From contig DAOLIQ010000021.1 of the NCBI GenBank assembly GCA_035328465.1, positions 1 to 39,412 on the forward strand: a stretch of 39,412 nt of DNA, given 5' to 3'. The translations under genes were made by a program, and so were the position numbers. Shown piece by piece: positions 16,267 through 24,639 of this stretch. The stretch's first letter is position 1, and each line of letters starts with the position of its first letter. The notes below the pieces were generated by a model that was given only the letters and a program-made list of their open reading frames with translations, was not told the DNA's origin and did no database searches. This DNA comes from JADJEI01 sp035328465. Lineage in GTDB: Bacteria > Bacteroidota > Ignavibacteria > Ignavibacteriales > Ignavibacteriaceae.

Positions 16267-17721
16267 TCACTCTTCTTTATTGGATTCAAACATTTTTATA
16301 ACTTTTCCCCGTAATATTTTTCCAAGCGATGATTTCGGAAGTGACTCAATAATATAAAACTCTTTCGGAATTTTATAATCAGCTAAAAATTCTTTTAAAT
16401 TTAACTTCAATTTTTCAATGTCTATTTTAGAATTTGGCTGAGGAACAATTGCTGCGATTGTTTTCTGCCCCCATTTTTTATCGCTGATTGGAACTACACA
16501 AACTTCTTTAACCCCTTGAAAATTTTTAATCACAAACTCAACTTCAATGGGATTTACATTTTCTCCGCCTGAAACTATTAAATCAGTTCTGCGAGCTTCA
16601 ATAAATAAATATCCATCTTCATCGAGATAGCCGACATCCCCAGTATTATATACTCCATTCGATAATTTTTGAAAGGTTATTTCATCATCAGATAAATATC
16701 TACTGAATAAACTACTCCCTCTAACTGTGATTTCTCCCGATCTATTTGGAGGAAGATTGTTCCCGATCGAATTGCAAATTTTAATCACATTTGGCGGAAT
16801 AGGTTTTCCAGCGGATTCCTTTTTTAATTTGAATTCAGAAGGTGAGAGTATAGAAATAAATGATGCCGTTTCTGTTGATCCATAAACTTTATAAATATTC
16901 CATCCAAGATTAATTGCCGATGAAATCAAATTTGTGTCAAGCCTACCCCCACCGAGCAAAACGATTCGCAATTCCGGATTTGGCGTAATATTTTTATCTA
17001 CATATCCTTTTAGCTGAGGTGAAACAAGTGACAAAAGAGAAGGTTTTTCTTCTCGAATATCTTTTTCGATTGATTCCAAGGATAAATCCTTTGGGATTAT
17101 TAGGGTGCATCCAGCAAACAAAGCACGGGTGATAATTGAAAATCCACCAATATGACAGAATGGTAAACTTGCCAGCCATTTATCATCTTCAGATTGGCGA
17201 AGAATTTGATCTCCGGATTGAAAACTTTGGTACAAACTATTGAATGATAACTCCACTGCTTTTGGTTTTGAAGTTGAACCAGAAGTAAAAATTATTACAG
17301 CAGGGTAGGATAAATTAAACTGTCCTAATTTATTTATGGAAGGTAATTCTGAACTTAAAATAATTTCTAAAGAAGGTTTGGAAAATTCAGAAAATAATTT
17401 TTTTTGCGAAGAAGAAATTAAAACGATTTTACAAAACGCAATTTGATTTTCAATTTCAGTTTTAGTTAATCTTGTGTTGATTAAAACGGGTATAGCTTCA
17501 ATTTGCCATAAAGTTAAAATCGAAATAATAAATTCCAAATTGTTTTCCGATAGAACAGCAGCATAGTCTCCCTTACTTATTTTTCTTTCAAATAGAAATT
17601 TCTGAAATTGTTTTACCAGCGAATTGACAGCAGAAAAATTAAAATTATTTTCGCCGGATTTAATTCTGAATGAAGGATGAATTAGTTTTTTCTTAGCCGT
17701 GAGGTTACTTTCAATATCCAT
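16267..17721 (-). CDS. menE: O-succinylbenzoate-CoA ligase
   Basis: Activates o-succinylbenzoate to its CoA thioester with ATP, the step before MenB. The 484-residue protein has the adenylate-forming enzyme layout. The P-loop FTSGSTSKPKA begins at about residue 145; a VYGSTETAS motif binds the adenylate; YNTGDVGYLDEDGYL and the hinge motif follow; the C-terminal catalytic lysine is in LPKSSLGKILRG. This is the normal length for MenE. It is the last gene of the men operon: its ATG overlaps the menA stop as TAATG. It ends tail-to-tail with the thioesterase, one base apart. The operon context separates it from other acyl-CoA ligases. Confidence 0.93.
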   Translation of the reverse strand: MDIESNLTAKKKLIHPSFRIKSGENNFNFSAVNSLVKQFQKFLFERKISKGDYAAVLSENNLEFIISILTLWQIEAIPVLINTRLTKTEIENQIAFCKIVLISSSQKKLFSEFSKPSLEIILSSELPSINKLGQFNLSYPAVIIFTSGSTSKPKAVELSFNSLYQSFQSGDQILRQSEDDKWLASLPFCHIGGFSIITRALFAGCTLIIPKDLSLESIEKDIREEKPSLLSLVSPQLKGYVDKNITPNPELRIVLLGGGRLDTNLISSAINLGWNIYKVYGSTETASFISILSPSEFKLKKESAGKPIPPNVIKICNSIGNNLPPNRSGEITVRGSSLFSRYLSDDEITFQKLSNGVYNTGDVGYLDEDGYLFIEARRTDLIVSGGENVNPIEVEFVIKNFQGVKEVCVVPISDKKWGQKTIAAIVPQPNSKIDIEKLKLNLKEFLADYKIPKEFYIIESLPKSSLGKILRGKVIKMFESNKEE

Positions 17722-18617
17722 TAAACAATCAGTCCAATTGAGAACAAAAGCCCAAACAGCGCTGATTCTTTTGCCGTAAGTTCCAGAGCTTTGTTTAATT
17801 CATCAACGTTTTTTGAAGTTAACATTTTAATCAACTTGAAAATTATTGGCAAACTGATTAAAGGAAGAAGCACAAGAAAATGATAATCGAACAATGCGAA
17901 AAATATTAATGGTACCAGGAAAGCAAACAAACTTAGAACCAAGTATTGATAAAAAGAAAAAATTTCACCAAGTTTAACTGCGAGAGTGTATTTACCGGCT
18001 TCTTTATCTTCTTTAATGTCTCGGTAATTATTTACAACGAGAATATTAGTGATCAATGCTCCAACAGGAATCGAAGCAATTACAGATTCAACAGTAATAC
18101 TCTGATGATGTAAAAAATAAGTACCGCAGGTTCCAACCAATCCAAAAAAAATAAAAACGAATACATCGCCAAGCCCATTATAAGCAAGCGGAAATGGTCC
18201 TGCTGTATATGCCAATCCAGCTAAGATCGAAACTATTCCCACAACTAATATCATCCAGCTTGTTGAGTAAACGAGAAATAAACCAAGCAGAAATGCCGTT
18301 GTGAAAACTAAAATTATTCCCAAAGTCATTTCTTTTTTTGAAATTAATCCGCTGACAAGCACGCGCAAAGGACCTTTTCTATTTTCATTATCTGCCCCCT
18401 TTAAATAATCATAAAGATCATTTGTGAAATTTGTTCCTACCTGAATTAGAACGGAACATAAAAGAGCTACGGAGGAGTAAATAAAATTAAATTTCCCATC
18501 ATGTACTGCAAGTGCTGAGCCAACCATCACAGGAACAAGGGCAGCCGGGAGTGTGCGCGGTCTGCTTGCAAGAATCCAGCTTTGAAATTTTGAAATATTT
18601 AGCTGTTGGTTTATCAT
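17721..18617 (-). CDS. menA: 1,4-dihydroxy-2-naphthoate polyprenyltransferase
   Basis: Attaches the polyprenyl tail to DHNA at the inner membrane, the first membrane step of menaquinone synthesis. A 298-residue UbiA-family protein with about eight to nine hydrophobic segments. The first aspartate-rich motif is NFTNDLYDYLKGAD, the second NNYRDIKEDKEAGKYTLA. An N-terminal WILASRPRTLPAALVPV is typical of MenA. I place the start at ATG 18617, eight bases past the menB stop. The frame stays open further upstream inside menB, but that extension is basic and lacks family character. The stop overlaps the menE start by TAATG. Confidence 0.94.
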   Translation of the reverse strand: MINQQLNISKFQSWILASRPRTLPAALVPVMVGSALAVHDGKFNFIYSSVALLCSVLIQVGTNFTNDLYDYLKGADNENRKGPLRVLVSGLISKKEMTLGIILVFTTAFLLGLFLVYSTSWMILVVGIVSILAGLAYTAGPFPLAYNGLGDVFVFIFFGLVGTCGTYFLHHQSITVESVIASIPVGALITNILVVNNYRDIKEDKEAGKYTLAVKLGEIFSFYQYLVLSLFAFLVPLIFFALFDYHFLVLLPLISLPIIFKLIKMLTSKNVDELNKALELTAKESALFGLLFSIGLIV

Positions 18618-18624
18618 TGTCGAT

Positions 18625-19458
18625 TTACGGTAGTTTCGGATATTTTTTAAAGTCAGGTTTTCTTTTTTCATTGTATGCTTTTTTACCTTCTTGAGCTTCC
18701 TCACTCATATAATAAAGGAGGGTAGCATTTCCGGCAAGTTCCTGAATCCCGGTCTGTCCATCAAGTTCTGCATTAAATGCTGATTTCAGAAGCCGGATAG
18801 ACATTGGGCTATGCTGCAAAATTTCTTTTGCCCATTGAACACCCTCCTCTTCAAGTTTTTCGAGCGGGACAACTTTATTAATTAAACCCATTTGCAAAGC
18901 TTCCTCAGCATTGTATTGCCTGCACAAGTACCAGATTTCACGAGCTTTCTTTTGCCCAACTAATCTTGCAAGATAACTTGAACCAAATCCTCCGTCGAAG
19001 CTGCCAACTTTTGGACCGGTCTGACCAAAAATTGCATTATCAGCGGCAACTGTTAAATCACAAATAACGTGTAACACGTGTCCGCCGCCAATTGCGTAGC
19101 CAGCGACAAGAGCGATAACAACCTTTGGAATGCTTCTTATCAGTTTTTGAAGGTCGAGTACATTTAATCTTGGTACACCATCCTTACCGACATAACCTTT
19201 ATCACCACGGATGCTTTGGTCGCCGCCGGAACAAAATGCATATTTACCATCTTTAGCAGGGCCATAGCCTGTAAGAAGAATCACTCCGATTGATTGATCT
19301 TCGCGTGCGTCAGAGAATGCCTCATACATTTGGAAAACAGTTTCAGGACGGAAAGCATTTCGTTTTTCAGGTCTGTTGATAGTAATCTTTGCGATGCCAT
19401 CAAATTTTTCATAAATAATATCGGAGTAATCTTTTACTTTAGCCCATTGATATTTCAT
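18625..19458 (-). CDS. menB: 1,4-dihydroxy-2-naphthoyl-CoA synthase
   Basis: Closes the naphthoquinone ring by converting o-succinylbenzoyl-CoA to DHNA-CoA in the cytoplasm. The 277-residue crotonase-fold protein has the menB hallmarks: CSGGDQSIRG at 76-85, the oxyanion glycine run in GYAIGGGHVLH (120-130), QTGPKVGSFDGG (146-157) and the C-terminal segment AYNEKRKPDFKKYP. Sequence and length match the classical MenB family closely. The ATG at 19458 has a good AAAGGA upstream. It lies 47 bases downstream of menH, the widest gap in the operon, and is followed 7 bases later by menA. Confidence 0.97.
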   Translation of the reverse strand: MKYQWAKVKDYSDIIYEKFDGIAKITINRPEKRNAFRPETVFQMYEAFSDAREDQSIGVILLTGYGPAKDGKYAFCSGGDQSIRGDKGYVGKDGVPRLNVLDLQKLIRSIPKVVIALVAGYAIGGGHVLHVICDLTVAADNAIFGQTGPKVGSFDGGFGSSYLARLVGQKKAREIWYLCRQYNAEEALQMGLINKVVPLEKLEEEGVQWAKEILQHSPMSIRLLKSAFNAELDGQTGIQELAGNATLLYYMSEEAQEGKKAYNEKRKPDFKKYPKLP

Positions 19459-19505
19459 TTTTTCCTTTTTAAATATTTATTCAAAAATAAAGAAATGTTT
19501 TAAAA

Positions 19506-20327
19506 CTATAACTTCAGTAGAAATGAATTTATTACTTCACTAAATTTATCGGGTTTTTCAAGATGTGTGTTGTGTCCAGAACCTTCAATGCTTATATGCT
19601 CTGAGCGAGGGAGTAATTCGGACATTAATTTATTTATTTGGGTAAATTTCATATCCAATGACCCCGTAATTAAAAGAGTTTTTCTATTCAAAATTTTTAG
19701 TTCATTAAATAGAACTGGCATTGAACCCGTACCAAAGCCAATCAAAGAGTTTGCAAGTCCCACCGGATTATTTTTTAGCCTGGCATTTCTAATTTCATCC
19801 AAGATAATTTTATCAAGCGTTTTCTGCGAATTAAATAAATCAAGATTCATCCAGTAATCAACGAATTCGGATATTGAATGATTTAAAATAAATTGAGCAA
19901 GTTCATTATCTTTTTGAACACGCATTCGTCGTTCATTTTCATTTAATATTCCGGCAGTGGAACTTTCGAGAATCAATGCTTCAATGAGATTCTTATTTTT
20001 AATAGCAAAATTTAGTGCGGCTCTACCCCCCATTGAATAACCGCATAAGATAACTTTATCTTTGCGAAGGTATTTAATAGCCGCTTCAATCAGTCCAGAA
20101 ATAAAATCAACACCATAATAATATAAATCATCCGGACTGTCAGTTTCGCCATGCCCGATTAAATCAATAGCAGCGATATTGAAATTACTATCAATAGAAT
20201 TAGCGATTCCCTTCCAATCATTTGAGTCTCCGCTAAAACCATGCAGGAATAGTATCAAATCATTTTCGGGGTGGTTAAAACGTAAGGGGTTTAAATTGAT
20301 GAAGATATCTTTGTATGCGATTTTCAT
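19506..20327 (-). CDS. menH: SHCHC synthase, alpha/beta hydrolase
   Basis: Predicted to remove pyruvate from the MenD product SEPHCHC to give SHCHC. A 273-residue alpha/beta hydrolase with the nucleophile S98 in CGYSMGGRAAL and a likely triad with D225 (TGSLDMKF) and H252 (GSGHNTHLEKP). The oxyanion region is LHGFSGDSNDW (about 29-39). The length matches MenH. Its ATG overlaps the menD stop by ATGA, so translation is coupled. The assignment depends on operon position as much as sequence, because many hydrolases share these motifs. Confidence 0.88.
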   Translation of the reverse strand: MKIAYKDIFINLNPLRFNHPENDLILFLHGFSGDSNDWKGIANSIDSNFNIAAIDLIGHGETDSPDDLYYYGVDFISGLIEAAIKYLRKDKVILCGYSMGGRAALNFAIKNKNLIEALILESSTAGILNENERRMRVQKDNELAQFILNHSISEFVDYWMNLDLFNSQKTLDKIILDEIRNARLKNNPVGLANSLIGFGTGSMPVLFNELKILNRKTLLITGSLDMKFTQINKLMSELLPRSEHISIEGSGHNTHLEKPDKFSEVINSFLLKL

Positions 20328-22108
20328 TTTTGATGAATTGCAAAATGCTTATCAACATTGACCCAGTATTTATTTCTAAGCTTAAGCGATAGTTTTGCAT
20401 CTGTTTTTAACTCGAGCACAGTCAGCTGTCTTATTTTAAGGGCTTTTTTAATTTCAGCCTCGAGATGTTTCCAGCTTTTAATTGTTGTATGTCTGCATTG
20501 AAATGAACTTACTATTTTTCTAAAATTCAGATTATGCTTTGAGCGAAAATATTTTTCAAATACATTTCTATAATTAGCAATTGGAAGCACTTCAAAAATT
20601 CCCCCTCCTGAATTATTTACTAAAATCACAATTAGAGGTATTTTATTCTGTACAGATAGAAGTAATGAATTTAAATCGTAATAAAACGCAAGATCACCCG
20701 TGATAAGTATTACAGGGTTTTTATCTGCGGACGCAATTCCAAGCGCTGTTGATGTAATTCCGTCAATTCCACTTGCCCCCCGGTTAAAAAAAATGTTCAG
20801 ATTGCTGCTTGATATTGAAGTGAAATAATCGAAATCTCGTATAGGCATGCTATTGGACAACATTATTGAAGAGTTGGATCCGATACAGTTTAGTACAACT
20901 TCAGAAACTTTACATTCATTTGGGAAATTTGAATTGCTGATGATTTTATTTTTTAATAGACCGGCAACCATGTCTGCATCTTGAATATTTTCAATCCAAC
21001 ATTTATCAATTCTGTTTAAACTATTTTTTCGAATTACTTTTAATAATTTACGGCAGAAGGTACCGGGGTTAACTGCAAATACGCTCTTTGTTTTTTTTGC
21101 AGGATCGAAACAGTCACCGAATTCATTTATTAAATATTTAACAGCATCCGTTTTTTCAAAAAAAATTTCCAATGCTTTTGATGTAACCGTTCTTCCAAAG
21201 TGAAGGATCAACTCGGGATTGAAATTAATTAAAAAATTTTCAGAACGAAGCAATGCATCATAATTAGTGATTAAATTTTTTGCATCAATATTTCCAAACC
21301 GCAACCCAGACAAAGCATCCGCAAAAATCGGGTAGCCGAGTGTAGTTGATAGTTTTATCAGAGTAAATTTATTCTGCTCGTTAAATGATTCCGGTCCGGC
21401 AATTAGAAGTCCTCTTGGTGCTTTAATAACTGACTTTAAAATTTCATTCCAGGAAACTGATTGATTAAATTTTTCGTTATGATTGATCGAATTTCGTTTT
21501 AACACAACTTCCTTCGACTGAAATTCAGGATAAAAATTATTATCAAAATTATCAGTAAAAGAATTTTTCTCAAATGGTTTTCTAAAAGGAAAATTTATGT
21601 GAACAGGGCCGCGATTGATGAATGCAGAAATTTTAAAAGCATTAATTGCGATATTTCTGATTGCAACAAGTTTTCCGGGAGATAACTGCGGTAAGCCCGG
21701 GTTGCAAAACCATCTAATGTGATTATGATATAAATCATTTTGATTTATCGCTTGATTTGCCCCCACGTTTTGTAATTCGGGGGGACGGTCAGCTGTACAA
21801 ATTATTAGCGGCACTCGCTGTTGATAAGCCTCTACAATTGCCGGATGTAATTCAACGGCGGCAGTGCCTGAAGTACAGACTACGGCTACGGGGGTTTGTG
21901 TTCGCTTTGCTAAACCAAGCGCAAAGAAGGCAGAACTCCTTTCATCAATAATAAAATAATTTTTAATTTTTTTACTGGAGGAAAATGCCAGTATAAGTGG
22001 AGTATTTCGCGAGCCGGGTGATATGCAGGCATGTTTTACACCGAGAATTTCAAGCTGTTTGACAAATATTTCAGCCCAGAGAAAATTTCGGTTAACTTTT
22101 ATTTTCAT
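20324..22108 (-). CDS. menD: SEPHCHC synthase, thiamine diphosphate-dependent
   Basis: Joins isochorismate and 2-oxoglutarate in the first committed step of menaquinone synthesis. The 594-residue protein has the ThDP-enzyme layout. The N-terminal domain has the MenD motif ACISPGSRNTPLILAF (about 27-42) and VVCTSGTAAVELHPAI with the neighbouring EAYQ glutamate region. The middle domain is divergent. The C-terminal cofactor domain has GASGIDGITSTALG and ILITGDLAFYYDLNSL, the ThDP metal-binding GD-N region. It is somewhat longer than E. coli MenD. Its ATG at 22108 lies 17 bases inside the end of menF, and its stop overlaps menH by ATGA. Confidence 0.95.
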   Translation of the reverse strand: MKIKVNRNFLWAEIFVKQLEILGVKHACISPGSRNTPLILAFSSSKKIKNYFIIDERSSAFFALGLAKRTQTPVAVVCTSGTAAVELHPAIVEAYQQRVPLIICTADRPPELQNVGANQAINQNDLYHNHIRWFCNPGLPQLSPGKLVAIRNIAINAFKISAFINRGPVHINFPFRKPFEKNSFTDNFDNNFYPEFQSKEVVLKRNSINHNEKFNQSVSWNEILKSVIKAPRGLLIAGPESFNEQNKFTLIKLSTTLGYPIFADALSGLRFGNIDAKNLITNYDALLRSENFLINFNPELILHFGRTVTSKALEIFFEKTDAVKYLINEFGDCFDPAKKTKSVFAVNPGTFCRKLLKVIRKNSLNRIDKCWIENIQDADMVAGLLKNKIISNSNFPNECKVSEVVLNCIGSNSSIMLSNSMPIRDFDYFTSISSSNLNIFFNRGASGIDGITSTALGIASADKNPVILITGDLAFYYDLNSLLLSVQNKIPLIVILVNNSGGGIFEVLPIANYRNVFEKYFRSKHNLNFRKIVSSFQCRHTTIKSWKHLEAEIKKALKIRQLTVLELKTDAKLSLKLRNKYWVNVDKHFAIHQK

Positions 22109-23510
22109 TATTGAAAAGGGAAACTATCGTATGTAATTTCAATTCAGTTTCTTTAAACTCATCTTCGGGTTCAGAATCCTGCACAATTCCGCTGCCTGCG
22201 TAAGCATAAATACTGTGATTAATTTGTAGTGCGGATCGAAGTGATATAACAAATTCAGCTTCACCTAAAAAATTAAACCAGCCAATAATTCCAGAATATA
22301 ATCCACGCTTTTGTTCTTCAAGTTTTTTGATCAAATGGATTGCGTTTTCTTTTGGAACTCCGCATACGGCAGGGGTAGGAAATAATTCTTTCAATGTTGA
22401 AAACAAAGTTTCATCCTTTTTTAAAGTTGTCTGGAACGATGTGCTGATATGCTGTATGTTAGGTAATTTTTTCACTGTCAATGGGTTATCGATATTAATA
22501 TTGACTGTAATAGGCGTTAAAATATTTTTAATGTATTCAACAACAAAATTATGTTCTCGAATATTTTTTTCAGACATTAAAACATTTTTTTCGATTGATA
22601 AGTCTTCTATTTCATCTTTACCGCGAGGTGCAGAACCAGCAAGAACTTCAATCATCATTCTGCCTGCTGAAAATAACGCAAGTCTTTCGGGGGAAGCACC
22701 AAAAAAATTTGACTTACCATGGTGGTAGCAGAAAATACTACAACGAGGATAATTCGTTCTGAGCGATTCTGCTAAACAATCTAAATTTGGTTCGTTATTT
22801 AATATAAGTTCAATTCGGCGCGATAAAACTACTTTGTCAATATTATTTTCCAAAATATTTTCGAGCGCTTGTGATACAAATCCTTTCCATTTCTTTTTTT
22901 CTTTTGGAGAGTTTCCGCTGATTGATTTTATTTTTGCTTGAACGACTTCCTTCTCAGTCTGGTCAAACAGGGATTCAAGCTTCTTTTTTATTCTTTCTTT
23001 TATTTTTTCAATATGAATGGTCGAACTATAATTTACGTTAAACACTAAAAAGTCTTTTCGATTGCTTCGGAAGAACATAACTTCAGGGATAAACCATGTG
23101 GAGTCGTCAAATTCATTCCAATGGTCCTCGGCGCGTTCAGGCAAAAATTTCATGGCTCCAACGAAAAGGGGGATGTTCAGTGGCTTCGAAGAATCCCAAT
23201 TCGAAATTACATTCGACTTTAGCTCATTCATTTTTTTCTCGGTGGCAACGAATCTCGTTTCGCCATTTTCGGAAATTTTATAGGCCTCGTCCAATCCAAT
23301 GACGAGGTAATCTTCAGAAGGCTTTTCAAAATAAAAAGATCTTTCAAAAGATTTTAGTGAAGTGTTAAGAATATATTTTCCAATTGATCCGGTAGCCAAA
23401 AAAATAAAATTTACTAATTCGCTTTGGCTGCCGTTGTTTTTGTCATTGATTTTTAAGTCAGTTAAAAATTTTTCGAAGGCGGAAATTGAATCAGAAATTA
23501 AATTGTTCAT
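22092..23510 (-). CDS. menF: Isochorismate synthase
   Basis: Converts chorismate to isochorismate in the cytoplasm and opens the men operon. The 472-residue length fits MenF. The C-terminal chorismate-binding domain shows KVVLSRRIEL, GASPERLALF, AGSAPRGKD, LFPTPAVCGVPKENA, RGLYSGIIGWF and a final YAGSGIVQDSEPEDEF with the magnesium-binding Glu residues. The N-terminal 200 residues are more variable, as usual. Anthranilate and aminodeoxychorismate synthases share the fold, but the operon settles the call. The ATG at 23510 has AGGA only about 16 bases upstream, so initiation may be modest. The promoter should lie in the gap 23511-23611. Confidence 0.95.
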   Translation of the reverse strand: MNNLISDSISAFEKFLTDLKINDKNNGSQSELVNFIFLATGSIGKYILNTSLKSFERSFYFEKPSEDYLVIGLDEAYKISENGETRFVATEKKMNELKSNVISNWDSSKPLNIPLFVGAMKFLPERAEDHWNEFDDSTWFIPEVMFFRSNRKDFLVFNVNYSSTIHIEKIKERIKKKLESLFDQTEKEVVQAKIKSISGNSPKEKKKWKGFVSQALENILENNIDKVVLSRRIELILNNEPNLDCLAESLRTNYPRCSIFCYHHGKSNFFGASPERLALFSAGRMMIEVLAGSAPRGKDEIEDLSIEKNVLMSEKNIREHNFVVEYIKNILTPITVNINIDNPLTVKKLPNIQHISTSFQTTLKKDETLFSTLKELFPTPAVCGVPKENAIHLIKKLEEQKRGLYSGIIGWFNFLGEAEFVISLRSALQINHSIYAYAGSGIVQDSEPEDEFKETELKLHTIVSLFNNENKS

Positions 23511-23611
23511 AATAAATTTGGTTTATTCCTTTAGTATTAAAACATTTTAAATTATTAGTCATCTGGAAAAATATATCAAAAAAAAATAGCATATAATTTT
23601 GTTAATAACTT

Positions 23612-24568
23612 TCAGAAAATAATATCATCCTCGATAGTTTCCAAAATTCTCAGATAACTATTGTATCTGATTTCAGAAATTTTCCCGGACTGAACTGCTT
23701 CGATAACCATACACCCGGGTTCGTGATTATGAGTGCAGGTGCTGAACTTGCACCCTGAAGTAAACTCACTAAACTCTTTAAAATAGTGACCCAAATCCCG
23801 CCTGTGTATTCCATAAGGGTCAATCTCTCTGATCCCCGGCGTATCTATAATATAAGTATCCTTCTCAACTTTAATTAGATAATTAGTAACTGTGGTGTGT
23901 TTACCTTTTTGATTAAAGGAGCTGATTAAACCAACTTTCAAATTTAAAGATGGGTAGAGGGAATTGAAGAGAGAAGATTTTCCAACTCCCGAGTGCCCCC
24001 AAAATAAGTTTATTTTGCCCTTCAATGATTGAGAGAGTGATTCGAAACCATGTCTGCTAAGGGTGGAAGTCAGGAAAACTTTATAGCCAATATCCTGATA
24101 GATTGCCTTCCATTTCAGTGAAGTTTTTGTATCATCAAGATCTATTTTATTTATAATAATATTACAAGTTATGGAGGAACTTTCCGAAGCAACAATAAAT
24201 CTATCTACAACTTTATTATTGAATTCAGGGTGTTTAATGCTGGTTACAATGAATAGCTGATCAATGTTGGCAGCTATAATTTGTTCCAGTCGTTCACCTC
24301 TAAATGATGCCCCTTTAATCTTTGGAGCCTTACGGGACAGATAATTTTTTCTGGGAGAAATTTTAGTAATGACACCAGTTCCATCTTTATTCAGATCTAT
24401 TTCAACCAGATCGCCGGCAACAGCAATATCCGTATGATATTGCTTATCTTTTTTTAAGTGAAAGTTATTTTTAATTTTACCTTTAAGACTGCATCTTATT
24501 AAATTACTTCCGTCTTCAGGAAGTAAATAATAATCTTTACTTTCAACTTTACAAATAATGCCTTGAAT
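23612..24568 (-). CDS. rsgA: Ribosome small-subunit GTPase RsgA, apparent ATT start
   Basis: A late 30S-assembly GTPase. Reading the minus strand from a TGA at about 24595 to the stop at 23612 gives one open frame with no ATG, GTG or TTG until codon 182, deep inside the gene. The first sensible start is ATT 24568, with GGAG five bases upstream. It gives 318 residues, a normal RsgA length, beginning with the family-like QGIICKVESKDYYLLPEDG. Domains are an N-terminal OB fold (about 1-65); the permuted GTPase with G4 INKIDLDD first, then G1 GHSGVGKS (191-198) and G3 DTPG (242-245); and a C-terminal zinc motif (C273, C278, H280, C286). An assembly error near the start remains possible. Confidence 0.85.
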   Translation of the reverse strand: MQGIICKVESKDYYLLPEDGSNLIRCSLKGKIKNNFHLKKDKQYHTDIAVAGDLVEIDLNKDGTGVITKISPRKNYLSRKAPKIKGASFRGERLEQIIAANIDQLFIVTSIKHPEFNNKVVDRFIVASESSSITCNIIINKIDLDDTKTSLKWKAIYQDIGYKVFLTSTLSRHGFESLSQSLKGKINLFWGHSGVGKSSLFNSLYPSLNLKVGLISSFNQKGKHTTVTNYLIKVEKDTYIIDTPGIREIDPYGIHRRDLGHYFKEFSEFTSGCKFSTCTHNHEPGCMVIEAVQSGKISEIRYNSYLRILETIEDDIIF

Positions 24569-24577
24569 AATATCTCC
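24566..24577 (-). promoter_or_regulatory. Ribosome binding site and ATT initiation codon of rsgA
   Basis: On the minus strand GGAG (24577-24574) is followed by five bases and then ATT (24568-24566). The spacing is ideal for initiation. No standard start codon exists in this frame upstream of the conserved N-terminus. An out-of-frame ATG at 24579 overlaps this site and opens a 26-codon frame. Confidence 0.6.
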
Positions 24578-24580
24578 ATT

Positions 24581-24615
24581 AAAAATAAAAAAGCGTCACT
24601 AAAATAGGACGCTTT
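24581..24615 (-). terminator. Rho-independent terminator after the FadL-like gene
   Basis: On the minus strand an 8-bp perfect stem AAAGCGTC / GACGCTTT with a 10-base loop is followed directly by a T-rich run (TTTTATTTTT). It begins 24 bases after the stop of the FadL-like gene and ends only a few bases before the rsgA ribosome site. This is the clearest terminator in the window. Confidence 0.85.
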
Positions 24616-24639
24616 ACAAATCTAATCAATCAAAAAAAA

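Noticed and set aside
18618..18704. Longer menA starting inside menB at 18704
   Set aside because: The extra 29 residues are basic and unlike MenA N-termini. ATG 18617, eight bases past the menB stop, gives a normal protein.
22327..22728. Antisense open frame of 133 codons within menF and similar long antisense frames in men and amylase genes
   Set aside because: They lie opposite well-supported genes, lack ribosome sites and have no recognisable protein features.
24499..24579. Short 26-codon frame from ATG 24579 as the true rsgA start by frameshift
   Set aside because: It is out of frame with rsgA and ends in TAA without slippery sequence I can defend. The rsgA frame itself has a well-placed GGAG and ATT. 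It is kept only as a possible leader or a sign of an indel.
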